Positions 8,184 through 14,356 of a stretch of DNA of 46,669 bases are shown in pieces. The first letter of the stretch is position 1, and each line of letters starts with the position of its first letter. Made by a program: the position numbers and the translations under genes. The notes under the pieces are model-generated. The model saw only the letters and a list, made by a program, of their open reading frames with translations, ran no database searches and was not told the DNA's origin. Where the stretch lies: contig QBML01000023.1 in the NCBI GenBank assembly GCA_003242085.1, positions 1 through 46,669 of the forward strand. The letters are read 5' to 3'. The stretch comes from Pseudanabaena frigida (lineage in GTDB: Bacteria > Cyanobacteriota > Cyanobacteriia > Pseudanabaenales > Pseudanabaenaceae).

Positions 8184-8239
8184 GTGTTTGACTTCGTGAA
8201 TGATTTGATTCAATTGATTCATTAAGAAACAAACTGTTA
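8184..8239 (-). repeat. Shared intergenic element, copy C
   Basis: Minus-strand text AACAGTTTGTTTCTTAATGA matches copy B, and ATTCACGAAGTCAAACAC matches copy A, with a short internal duplication of AATCAA. It lies 69-124 nt upstream of the small membrane-protein ATG. One frame reads VCFLMNQLNQIIHEVKHYA. Confidence 0.65.
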
Positions 8240-8266
8240 CAAAAGCAGTGTTTGTAGAAATTACTT

Positions 8267-8307
8267 CAATAGAACAGGCGGTGTGTTTCACACCACCTGT
8301 TCTATTG
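8267..8307 (-). terminator. Hairpin after the BON lipoprotein gene
   Basis: 19 nt arms around a TTT loop. The single mismatch (C opposite A) is a G-U pair in minus-strand RNA, which fits a role in RNA from the leftward gene ending at 8308. Confidence 0.7.
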
Positions 8308-8766
8308 TTAATTGGGCTTAGAGGCTACTGCTGCCTTGATTGTGACACTTTTAACTCCTTTGATTTCCATTGCCAACTTTTGAATCTTACTAAGCTGATC
8401 TAGATTGGAAACTGTACCTGCTACCGTCACTACAGCATCCTTAGAAGCAACTGTGAGATTGCCACCAGGAATATTGGCTTCCAGTTTGCTGCGTACCTCA
8501 CTGGCAAGATCGTTATCATTGCGATTTTGCGGATTGCCCATAGCATTATTGCGCTGTTCTTTAGCGCGAATATCTGCATCTAACTGCTTAGCACGAGTGT
8601 CGCTCTGTGCGTCAGTTTTAGCTGGTTCCGTACTTTGAGCCATCGGGGTCTGAGCCTTTTGATCGGTCGAATTAGGAGCATCTGCACTAGTCCGCGCATC
8701 GGTACAAGCACCGACAGTAACTACTAAAAACCCAATCAAAAAGGAGGAAACTACTTTTCTATTCAT
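8308..8766 (-). CDS. BON-domain lipoprotein
   Basis: A 152-residue protein. The signal peptide ends in a lipobox (TVGAC, cysteine at about 21), so it should be lipid-anchored. A charged spacer with LDADIRAKEQRNNA precedes a single BON domain (about 85-148: LASEVRSKLEANIPGGNLTVASKDAVVTVAGTV...). BON domains, as in OsmY, bind membranes and are often osmotically induced. It sits alone between hairpins. Its own ribosome site is weak (GAG). Confidence 0.88.
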   Translation of the reverse strand: MNRKVVSSFLIGFLVVTVGACTDARTSADAPNSTDQKAQTPMAQSTEPAKTDAQSDTRAKQLDADIRAKEQRNNAMGNPQNRNDNDLASEVRSKLEANIPGGNLTVASKDAVVTVAGTVSNLDQLSKIQKLAMEIKGVKSVTIKAAVASKPN

Positions 8767-8822
8767 TTTATTGACTCGTTATTGGTTTGTTAACACAGTG
8801 CACAGCACTGAAGCAAAATCTA

Positions 8823-8867
8823 GATGTTTATGGAAAGTACTGTCTAGCAATACTTTCCATAAACATC
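8823..8867. terminator. Hairpin after the GSP17M-like gene
   Basis: 17 nt perfect arms (GATGTTTATGGAAAGTA and inverse) with an 11 nt loop, just past the stop of the leftward gene at 8903. Confidence 0.65.
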
Positions 8868-8902
8868 CATTGATGAATCTAATCACTGATGATCATTGAT
8901 CG

Positions 8903-9517
8903 CTATCGATTTGGATTACCATCTATAACCGAACGGCTATTATGGGTTTCGCGGTTATCGTCATAGATACCCCAATCATCGATTCCACGATGACTCAGGA
9001 TAGCCTGCGCCCTTTGGACATCATCATTGGAGCCTTCCACCATCACTAGATAGTCACCATGCTCAATGCGATCGCTATACTTTTTAGCCCGATCTTCAGG
9101 AATACCCATACCTACCAATGCACCTACGATTCCGCCTGTTGCTGCACCAATGGCTCCACCAGCTAATGTAGTTGCCAAAGTGGTTGCGGCTGCTCCTGCA
9201 AGCATGATCGGTCCCACACCTGGAATTGCGACCATACCCAAGCCCACCAGCAAGCCCGTAAGCCCACCCACAGCACCACCAGTAGCCGCACCAGTAGCCG
9301 CACCTTGATCGGCTTTATTATGTTTTTCCTCTAGATCGGAGAGGCGATTGCTTCCATCGGCTCCAGCTATATTTGAGTTACGGTCGATATCCTGCCCAAC
9401 CACAGAAACTTTATTCATGGGAAAATCACTATCTCTTAGCTCACGCAAAGCCGTCTCAGCATCAGCATGATTAGAGAAAGTACCGATCGCCCGTTTGTTT
9501 TGTTGTGCTACCGTCAT
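8903..9517 (-). CDS. General stress protein 17M-like (YflT type) with glycine zipper
   Basis: A 204-residue protein. The N-terminal 55 residues are the heat-induced stress protein YflT / GSP17M domain (AIGTFSNHADAETALRELRDSDFPMNKVSVVGQD). The middle (about 75-140) is a glycine-zipper membrane hairpin (TGGAVGGLTGLLVGLG, GGAIGAATGGIVGALVGMGI). The end returns to the same fold (YLVMVEGSNDDVQRAQAILSHRGIDDWGIY). In Bacillus the family is sigma-B dependent; here membrane-associated stress protection is a reasonable inference. Weak similarity to the shared element is seen at 9533-9572. The three genes at 17644-19215 have a related fold. Confidence 0.85.
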   Translation of the reverse strand: MTVAQQNKRAIGTFSNHADAETALRELRDSDFPMNKVSVVGQDIDRNSNIAGADGSNRLSDLEEKHNKADQGAATGAATGGAVGGLTGLLVGLGMVAIPGVGPIMLAGAAATTLATTLAGGAIGAATGGIVGALVGMGIPEDRAKKYSDRIEHGDYLVMVEGSNDDVQRAQAILSHRGIDDWGIYDDNRETHNSRSVIDGNPNR

Positions 9518-9597
9518 GACTTTTATGCCTTTTTAATACAAGTGATTAGATGATTAGTTGGTTTAGTGAGGGATACACTCGCCACTATTTAGCCCTT

Positions 9598-10305
9598 TTA
9601 GCCCTTAGTTTTTTTAGAGAGCTTACTTAAAGGGTCGGCGATATACTCAAAGTTAGGTTCTGAATTCCAAGGACCTCTTTCGTCTTTACCATCACCGTTA
9701 GTCGATAAGTTGTAATAGAGCTTGACGGTTTCGTCAGGCACAACATTACCGAAGAAGGGATCGCTTAGTTTGCCCAGAGAATCCAACGCCTTCATGAACA
9801 TCTCAGTATGAGAAATCTCTCTCGTCAGTAGATGCCGCAATGTCTTTAAAGTGCCATCATCAGTAGCAAGTTTAATTAGAGCTTCATAGGTTTGACGAGC
9901 GCCTGCCTCAGCGGCAATGTTAGCTCTGAGGTCACGTACTACATCTCCACCCTCATTCAAATAGTTTGCTGACCATGCATTTCCTTGGCTATCGAGAAAG
10001 TGTGGACCTATACCTCTCACGGCAAACAGTGTGCTTTTATAAGCTTCGGTTTGATCTATATCCTTAGTATGAATTTCGATCAACTTGCCTACCATTTCCA
10101 GATGTCCAAACTCTTCAAATGCTATGTCTTGCAACATATCTTTGATGCCTTGGTGCTCAATGTGAAATGATTGCACCCAGTACTGTAAAGCTGCGGAAAG
10201 TTCTCCAGTTGCGCCACCAAATTGTTCTAATAAAAGTTGGGCAAAACGGGGGTCTGCATTATCAACTTGCACAGTATGAATTGGCTCTTTCTTGTGAAAA
10301 AACAT
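9598..10305 (-). CDS. Manganese catalase (non-haem), KatB-like
   Basis: A 235-residue protein of the di-manganese catalase family, which breaks down hydrogen peroxide. Expected metal ligands are present with the known spacing: E35, E65, H68, then E133 and H166. These match E35, E66, H69, E148, H181 of the Lactobacillus plantarum enzyme, with 33 residues between the last two in both. It is shorter than the ~270-residue classical enzymes and like the short cyanobacterial KatB of Anabaena, which is salt- and desiccation-induced. Its place among stress genes agrees. The ribosome site is weak. Confidence 0.92.
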   Translation of the reverse strand: MFFHKKEPIHTVQVDNADPRFAQLLLEQFGGATGELSAALQYWVQSFHIEHQGIKDMLQDIAFEEFGHLEMVGKLIEIHTKDIDQTEAYKSTLFAVRGIGPHFLDSQGNAWSANYLNEGGDVVRDLRANIAAEAGARQTYEALIKLATDDGTLKTLRHLLTREISHTEMFMKALDSLGKLSDPFFGNVVPDETVKLYYNLSTNGDGKDERGPWNSEPNFEYIADPLSKLSKKTKG

Positions 10306-10958
10306 AATTTGACATTCAATTCTTTGTGTAACTTATGTAGTCGTAAGTCTTACTTAATATCAATGATTAGCTCCTATTAAGTAGTTGGGCATAATTAAAA
10401 ACCAGAGCCAAAACCCGTAGCGCACGCTGCGCATGTGCCACAGGTTTTAAGGTTTTATATTTATAATTGTGCTGAACTACTTAAATAAGCACGTCATTAA
10501 TAAGTAATCTTACTTACAAGAAACATCATGACACCTTGATGTTGGAAATCATGTATAAGCAAAAGTTGAAATCTGAATGAATTGTATAAAATAGACTAAA
10601 ACAATTTAATTCGTTATAAAAAATGTAGATATATAGCAATTCTAAATAGTTTATGGAAAAGTGCATCGAAGGACCAGCTCTTCGACAGACTTAGAAAAAT
10701 ATAAGCAGCTGGACACAATTAAAAACCAAAGCCAAGATCTTTGGCGCACGTGCAGCGTGCGCCAAAGATCTTGGGGTTTTATATTTATGATTCAGGATTG
10801 TTATATAAGTAGATATACGAGAAAGTTTATCGTCAAGTTTTATTTTGTTTTAGTACAACTCATTCAATTTATACATTTCTCAAACATGAGATCAAACATC
10901 AGGTTGTTATGTTGAACCTTGTCAACAGATTACATGTAAAATTGTTAGGTGAAACACA
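10306..10958. other. Intergenic region between Mn catalase and LEA-like gene with two related hairpins
   Basis: About 650 nt with divergent genes at its ends and no convincing gene; a plus frame at 10661-10915 runs through a hairpin and is probably spurious. An imperfect hairpin (about 10395-10470) and a perfect one (10732-10774) both begin with TAAAAACCA and AGCCAA words. At 10853-10905 the plus strand (CAACTCATTCAATTT ... GAGATCAAACAT) weakly resembles the shared element and precedes the LEA-like gene. Confidence 0.55.
10732..10774. repeat. Perfect hairpin in the catalase/LEA spacer
   Basis: 19 nt arms (CCAAGATCTTTGGCGCACG and inverse) around TGCAG. AAAAACC before and GGTTTTA after extend the pairing. 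A degenerate relative lies about 330 nt to the left. Confidence 0.85.
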
Positions 10959-11549
10959 ATGACTAAAGTTTTAAATGCTGTAACAAGTGGCTATTCTTTT
11001 AGCAATCGTGTTAATGCGATTAGAGTTACTGTACGCAATGGCATTAAAAAAAGCTTTCTATCTCTCTTTGGATTCGCATTAGTTTTACTGTTGCAAGTTG
11101 CATTTTTTAGTTCTGAGGCGATCGCATCTCCTTTAGCTGGACTGTTCGGCAACAAAGTTGACGAGATGACTCAAGGCGTGAAGACAGACATGGCGATCGA
11201 CAAAGCCGCAGGCATCACCAAGGAAATCGGTCGCGATCTTCGTGATGGTAGAACTGACAAGGTGATTGACAAACTCGCGGACACCTCTAAAGACTTTGCC
11301 AAAGAAGCAGGAAAACGCACTAAAGAATTAGCCAAAAATGTCAAGGAAGGCACTAAGGAAAATATTGGCAAAGCGAAGGATGTTGCTAAAGATGCCAAAG
11401 ACAAAATTGGTGATGGTGTTGATAAAGCCAAGGAAATGGCAAGCGATCGCACAGGTGAAGTCAAGGATGCAGCCAAAGACTTACCCGATAAAGCTGGTAA
11501 CAAAGTCGATGAAGCAATTGATTCTGTCAAAAACTTCTTAGGTCAGTAA
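10959..11549 (+). CDS. Exported or membrane-anchored LEA-like protein
   Basis: A 196-residue protein. The N-terminus is basic and then hydrophobic (LFGFALVLLLQVAFFSSEAIA, about 37-57), probably a long signal peptide or anchor. From residue 65 it is a continuous amphipathic, Lys/Asp/Ala-rich helix with 11-residue-like repeats (KAKDVAKDAKDKIGDGVDKA), as in group 3 LEA proteins. It resembles the protein at 4400-4903. The family is linked to desiccation and salt tolerance. AGGTGA precedes the ATG. A hairpin follows 7 nt after the stop, then the GlsB-like gene on the same strand. Confidence 0.78.
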   Translation: MTKVLNAVTSGYSFSNRVNAIRVTVRNGIKKSFLSLFGFALVLLLQVAFFSSEAIASPLAGLFGNKVDEMTQGVKTDMAIDKAAGITKEIGRDLRDGRTDKVIDKLADTSKDFAKEAGKRTKELAKNVKEGTKENIGKAKDVAKDAKDKIGDGVDKAKEMASDRTGEVKDAAKDLPDKAGNKVDEAIDSVKNFLGQ

Positions 11550-11556
11550 TTCCAAT

Positions 11557-11593
11557 AAGTGAATAGGTGGCACTTTATGCCGCTTATTCGCTT
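11557..11593 (+). terminator. Hairpin between LEA-like and GlsB-like genes
   Basis: 16 nt arms (AAGTGAATAGGTGGCA and its inverse) with a CTTTA loop. All three mismatches are G-U pairs in plus-strand RNA, which suggests it is selected as RNA structure in this orientation. Confidence 0.65.
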
Positions 11594-11632
11594 ATATACA
11601 AGTTCTTTAAGTCGATAAATGGAGAAAATAGT

Positions 11633-11881
11633 ATGACATTCATTTGGTTTATTTTGATCGGGCTAGTGGCGGGTGCTTTAGCTGGTCAAATAGTTCGTGG
11701 TGGTGGATTTGGCGTGCTGGGCGATATCGTTGTCGGTATTGTGGGCGCATTGTTAGGAGGTTTCCTATTCAATACCTTTGGAGTCTCTACGGGCGGTGGC
11801 TTGGTTGGCAGTTTAATTGTAGCAACCATTGGAGCTGTAGTTTTGCTGTACGGCATTCGCTTAGTCAATAGAACTAACTAA
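11633..11881 (+). CDS. GlsB/YeaQ/YmgE family stress membrane protein
   Basis: An 82-residue protein with three hydrophobic helices rich in glycine (WFILIGLVAGALAGQIVRGGG, DIVVGIVGALLGGFLF, SLIVATIGAVVLLYGIRL). This is the transglycosylase-associated (GlsB/YeaQ/YmgE) family, small inner-membrane proteins induced by general stress. The start at 11633 is chosen because GGAG lies 8 nt upstream; a frame open from 11567 would run through the hairpin. It is followed by the glycine-zipper gene on the same strand. Confidence 0.92.
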   Translation: MTFIWFILIGLVAGALAGQIVRGGGFGVLGDIVVGIVGALLGGFLFNTFGVSTGGGLVGSLIVATIGAVVLLYGIRLVNRTN

Positions 11882-11966
11882 TCTTTTCTCTTTTGATTAA
11901 GAGAACTGCTTTCAATTATTAGTTTTTGCGTAAGTTCCAAATAAATTATTTAGAGGACAATTAACA

Positions 11967-12467
11967 ATGAATACGAAGAATATTAATCCTATCGAAGACA
12001 CTGATGCCAATCGCGATCCAATCTCTGGAGAGCCTGGGGCACATCCTTTAGGTGCAGGGGTAGGAGCCGCAGGGGCTGGTACTGTCGCGACAGTGATTGG
12101 TGGTGTAGTTGGCGGGCCCGTCGGAGCTGTAGTCGGCGCTGTCATTGGATCTGTAGTTGGCGGCTTAGCTGGCAAAGATGTTGCCGAGCAAGTCAATCCT
12201 ACTTTTGAAGACAATCATTGGCGTGAGACTTATAGTTCTCGTCCCTATGTCGAAGGAGATAGAACCTACGAAGAATATCAACCTGCATATCGGACTGGTT
12301 ATGAAGGTTACGATCGCTATGGTCATAGTGGTCGGAGCTATAGTGAAATTGAGACAGATCTCCAACGCGATTACGAAGCAAATCAGACTGGAAATCTACC
12401 TTGGGAAAAAGCCAAACATGCAGTAAAAGATGCATGGGATCGAGCTTCTACATCTTTAAAGCGATAA
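11967..12467 (+). CDS. Glycine-zipper hypothetical protein
   Basis: A 166-residue protein. A polar N-terminus with PISGEPGAHPLGAGVGA leads into a glycine-zipper hydrophobic hairpin (about 28-70: TVATVIGGVVGGPVGAVVGA). A tyrosine-rich middle (YEEYQPAYRTGYEGYDRYG) and a C-terminal amphipathic helix with PWEKAKHAVKDAWDR complete it. This layout is common in cyanobacterial and proteobacterial stress clusters, but the function is unknown. GAGG lies upstream of the ATG. A Family B palindrome follows the stop codon. Confidence 0.75.
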   Translation: MNTKNINPIEDTDANRDPISGEPGAHPLGAGVGAAGAGTVATVIGGVVGGPVGAVVGAVIGSVVGGLAGKDVAEQVNPTFEDNHWRETYSSRPYVEGDRTYEEYQPAYRTGYEGYDRYGHSGRSYSEIETDLQRDYEANQTGNLPWEKAKHAVKDAWDRASTSLKR

Positions 12468-12472
12468 TATAG

Positions 12473-12523
12473 GCTTCGACTTCGCTCAGCCACCAAAGAG
12501 AGCTAGCTGAGCGAAGTCGAAGC
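12473..12523. repeat. Family B palindrome (GCTTCGACTTCGCTCAGC)
   Basis: 18 nt perfect arms GCTTCGACTTCGCTCAGC / inverse with a 15 nt loop. Relatives lie at 16701-16905, 19264-19311 and 41463-41530. It sits 5 nt past the glycine-zipper stop codon. Confidence 0.9.
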
Positions 12524-12554
12524 TTCTATTACACTTTGTTTCGTAGTCAGGCAA

Positions 12555-12593
12555 GTTAATCAAATCACCCAACTAGTTGGACATTCTAATGTG
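12555..12593 (+). repeat. Possible shared-element relative upstream of the hemerythrin gene
   Basis: Plus-strand GTTAATCAAATCACCCAACT then AGTTGGACATTCTAATGTG. One frame reads VNQITQLVGHSNV, comparable with copy B (INQLIQEIKHSLV). Similarity is weaker than among copies A-D. Confidence 0.35.
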
Positions 12594-12647
12594 ATGATTT
12601 TGTCAAGGGAATTAATAGTCTCTTAGCTTTACAAAGGAGAATCATAA

Positions 12648-13685
12648 ATGTCAGTAACACTCGAAGACAATAAACGTAAGGCGATCGCTGTCAAATTGGC
12701 AGACATGAAAGCAACTCAAAACTTGCTAATTGCCAATGAAAAAAGTTTGATTTCAGTTTGTCCAGATCGAGAAATCACTAATCGTTTAGAAGGATTTCTC
12801 AGAGATGACCAGAAGAATTTGGGGATCATCGATACTGTTATTGTTCAGTATGGAATTAAGGCCGAACCAAATCCTACAATGCAGCAAGAGATCGAAGAAG
12901 TCGAGAAGATGATGCAAGACTCAGAACTCACTTTGTTTGATAAAGTGGCAAAGCATGAACTTCTCAAACATACTCAAGCAATGGCAGGAGTTCTCGTTCA
13001 CAAAGCTGGTCAAGTGGTTGGTGCAGATATTGCCGTAGCGATCGCTCCTCTCAATACGGTTAACTTTGAGAATCGCGGACATGAGGAGCAGCTTAAAGGA
13101 ATTATGGAATCCCTGAGCACAATGGAGTTAACTGGTAAGCCCTCGGACAGTGGACTATGGTCAAGGGTACAGGATACGATCGCCGCTCTGAGTGGCATTG
13201 CTGGCAGCCTCATCAGTCGCAATGACCATGAAATCAATATTTGCGATCTAATTCGTCTCGATCACACCAAGGTATACTCTCTATTCTCTCAGATCAAGGC
13301 TACCAACGATTCTCAAAAACTAGAGGAGTATTTCGGACAACTCTATCAAGATTTGAATGCTCACGCTGAAGCTGAGGAGCAAGTTGTTTATCCAGTTGTG
13401 CGTCCTTACTTCAATGATGTTCAGAAATTGTATGACGAACAAGCAGAAATGAAGCAAACACTCGAACAGATCAAAGCGATGAACTGTGAAGATACGGTAG
13501 CTTTTAAAGCTGCGGTAGAGCTTTTAGCTGCGGCTATAACTACTCATATAAAAGAAGAAGAAGAGGAAATGTTCCCTCGTATTCACAGTAGTTTTGGCGA
13601 CGATCAACAGAAACAACTCGCGACGGATTTTAAAATCGCTAAGAGTCAGATCCAAGATCAGCGACTAGTATCTGCTTCTCACTAG
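12648..13685 (+). CDS. Hemerythrin HHE-domain protein with helical N-terminal domain
   Basis: A 345-residue protein. Residues 198-315 are a hemerythrin cation-binding domain: H206 (RLDHTKVY), H239 with E243 (NAHAEAEE) and H300 with E304 (THIKEEEEE) fit the di-iron ligand pattern, although one further histidine is not obvious. Residues 1-190 are helical and ferritin-like in appearance, with no named family. Such proteins bind O2, NO or iron, or sense redox state; here iron or oxidative stress is a likely context. A strong AGGAG site precedes the ATG. Confidence 0.82.
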   Translation: MSVTLEDNKRKAIAVKLADMKATQNLLIANEKSLISVCPDREITNRLEGFLRDDQKNLGIIDTVIVQYGIKAEPNPTMQQEIEEVEKMMQDSELTLFDKVAKHELLKHTQAMAGVLVHKAGQVVGADIAVAIAPLNTVNFENRGHEEQLKGIMESLSTMELTGKPSDSGLWSRVQDTIAALSGIAGSLISRNDHEINICDLIRLDHTKVYSLFSQIKATNDSQKLEEYFGQLYQDLNAHAEAEEQVVYPVVRPYFNDVQKLYDEQAEMKQTLEQIKAMNCEDTVAFKAAVELLAAAITTHIKEEEEEMFPRIHSSFGDDQQKQLATDFKIAKSQIQDQRLVSASH

Positions 13686-13764
13686 ATTTTCTAGGACTTG
13701 CGCTGTGCCATCGGGTTTGAGTGCAAGTCCTATGAGCTTATTTTTAATTTCAGGAGCGAAGATC

Positions 13765-13926
13765 GTGATTTACACTAACCGACCATTGGAAACTTCTATA
13801 GAAGAGCGACAAGTTGATGCTACAGAGGTTAGCGATCGCCTTCATTGGAGTTCTTTTTTAGGATTAGATGCTTCAGCAATTGGTGCAAGTGTATATACTC
13901 GCCAAGTCAACTCTAACCAAATCTAA
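13765..13926 (+). CDS. Possible small protein, GTG start
   Basis: A 53-residue frame beginning GTG with CAGGAG 8 nt upstream: VIYTNRPLETSIEERQVDATEV... and ending ASAIGASVYTRQVNSNQI. It is acidic then neutral, with no membrane segment and no known family. The good ribosome site is the main support. It lies 80 nt after the hemerythrin gene on the same strand and could share its message. It may be only a chance frame. Confidence 0.4.
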   Translation: MIYTNRPLETSIEERQVDATEVSDRLHWSSFLGLDASAIGASVYTRQVNSNQI

Positions 13927-14356
13927 ATTACGGGTTTAAATACAAACAACAGGGGCATCATCAATATGTTGTTTATATTTAATTAATCTTTCGAGCATGT
14001 TAAGATGCGCTCACAAAATTTCTTTCCTTCCTAAAAAAAGTAGGTTGCGCATTGTTTTGTTTGTTTTAATTTTAGCGATTCCTTTACATATAGCGAGATA
14101 GCTAGCAAATTCGTAGTCTTTTAGGGATTGAACTCAACCAGAATATAAACAGCAAATCGGGTTTGAGCATCAATTAATTAAAAAATTGAACTCAACCAAA
14201 ATATAAATAGATAATTAGGTTTAAATGCTCATTGGTAATTTATATGTTTATTATTGGATGCGGTCAAGTTATACAGATATCAAAATTACATATCTAATCT
14301 TTTAACTGATTTTGTATAACATAAATCATCTGAAACATATAGGAGTTTATAAACCT
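13927..14356. other. Long leader region upstream of the NACHT gene
   Basis: About 430 AT-rich bases without a gene. They hold an imperfect direct repeat of ~44 nt (14127-14170 and 14185-14229), each copy starting ATTGAACTCAACCA. The region probably carries the NACHT promoter. GGAG lies 13 nt before the chosen ATG. Confidence 0.6.
14127..14229 (+). repeat. Two ~44 nt imperfect direct repeats upstream of the NACHT gene
   Basis: Unit 1 is 14127-14170 and unit 2 is 14185-14229. Both read ATTGAACTCAACCA(G/A)AATATAAA followed by a GGTTT(G/A)A word. They could be operator sites for the NACHT gene, whose own N-terminus looks DNA-binding. Confidence 0.7.

Noticed and set aside
9066-9308. Ala/Pro-rich plus frame
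   Set aside because: Antisense image of the glycine-zipper part of the GSP17M-like gene.
10661-10915. 84-codon plus frame before the LEA-like gene
   Set aside because: It runs through a perfect hairpin, has no good start signal and no recognisable domain.
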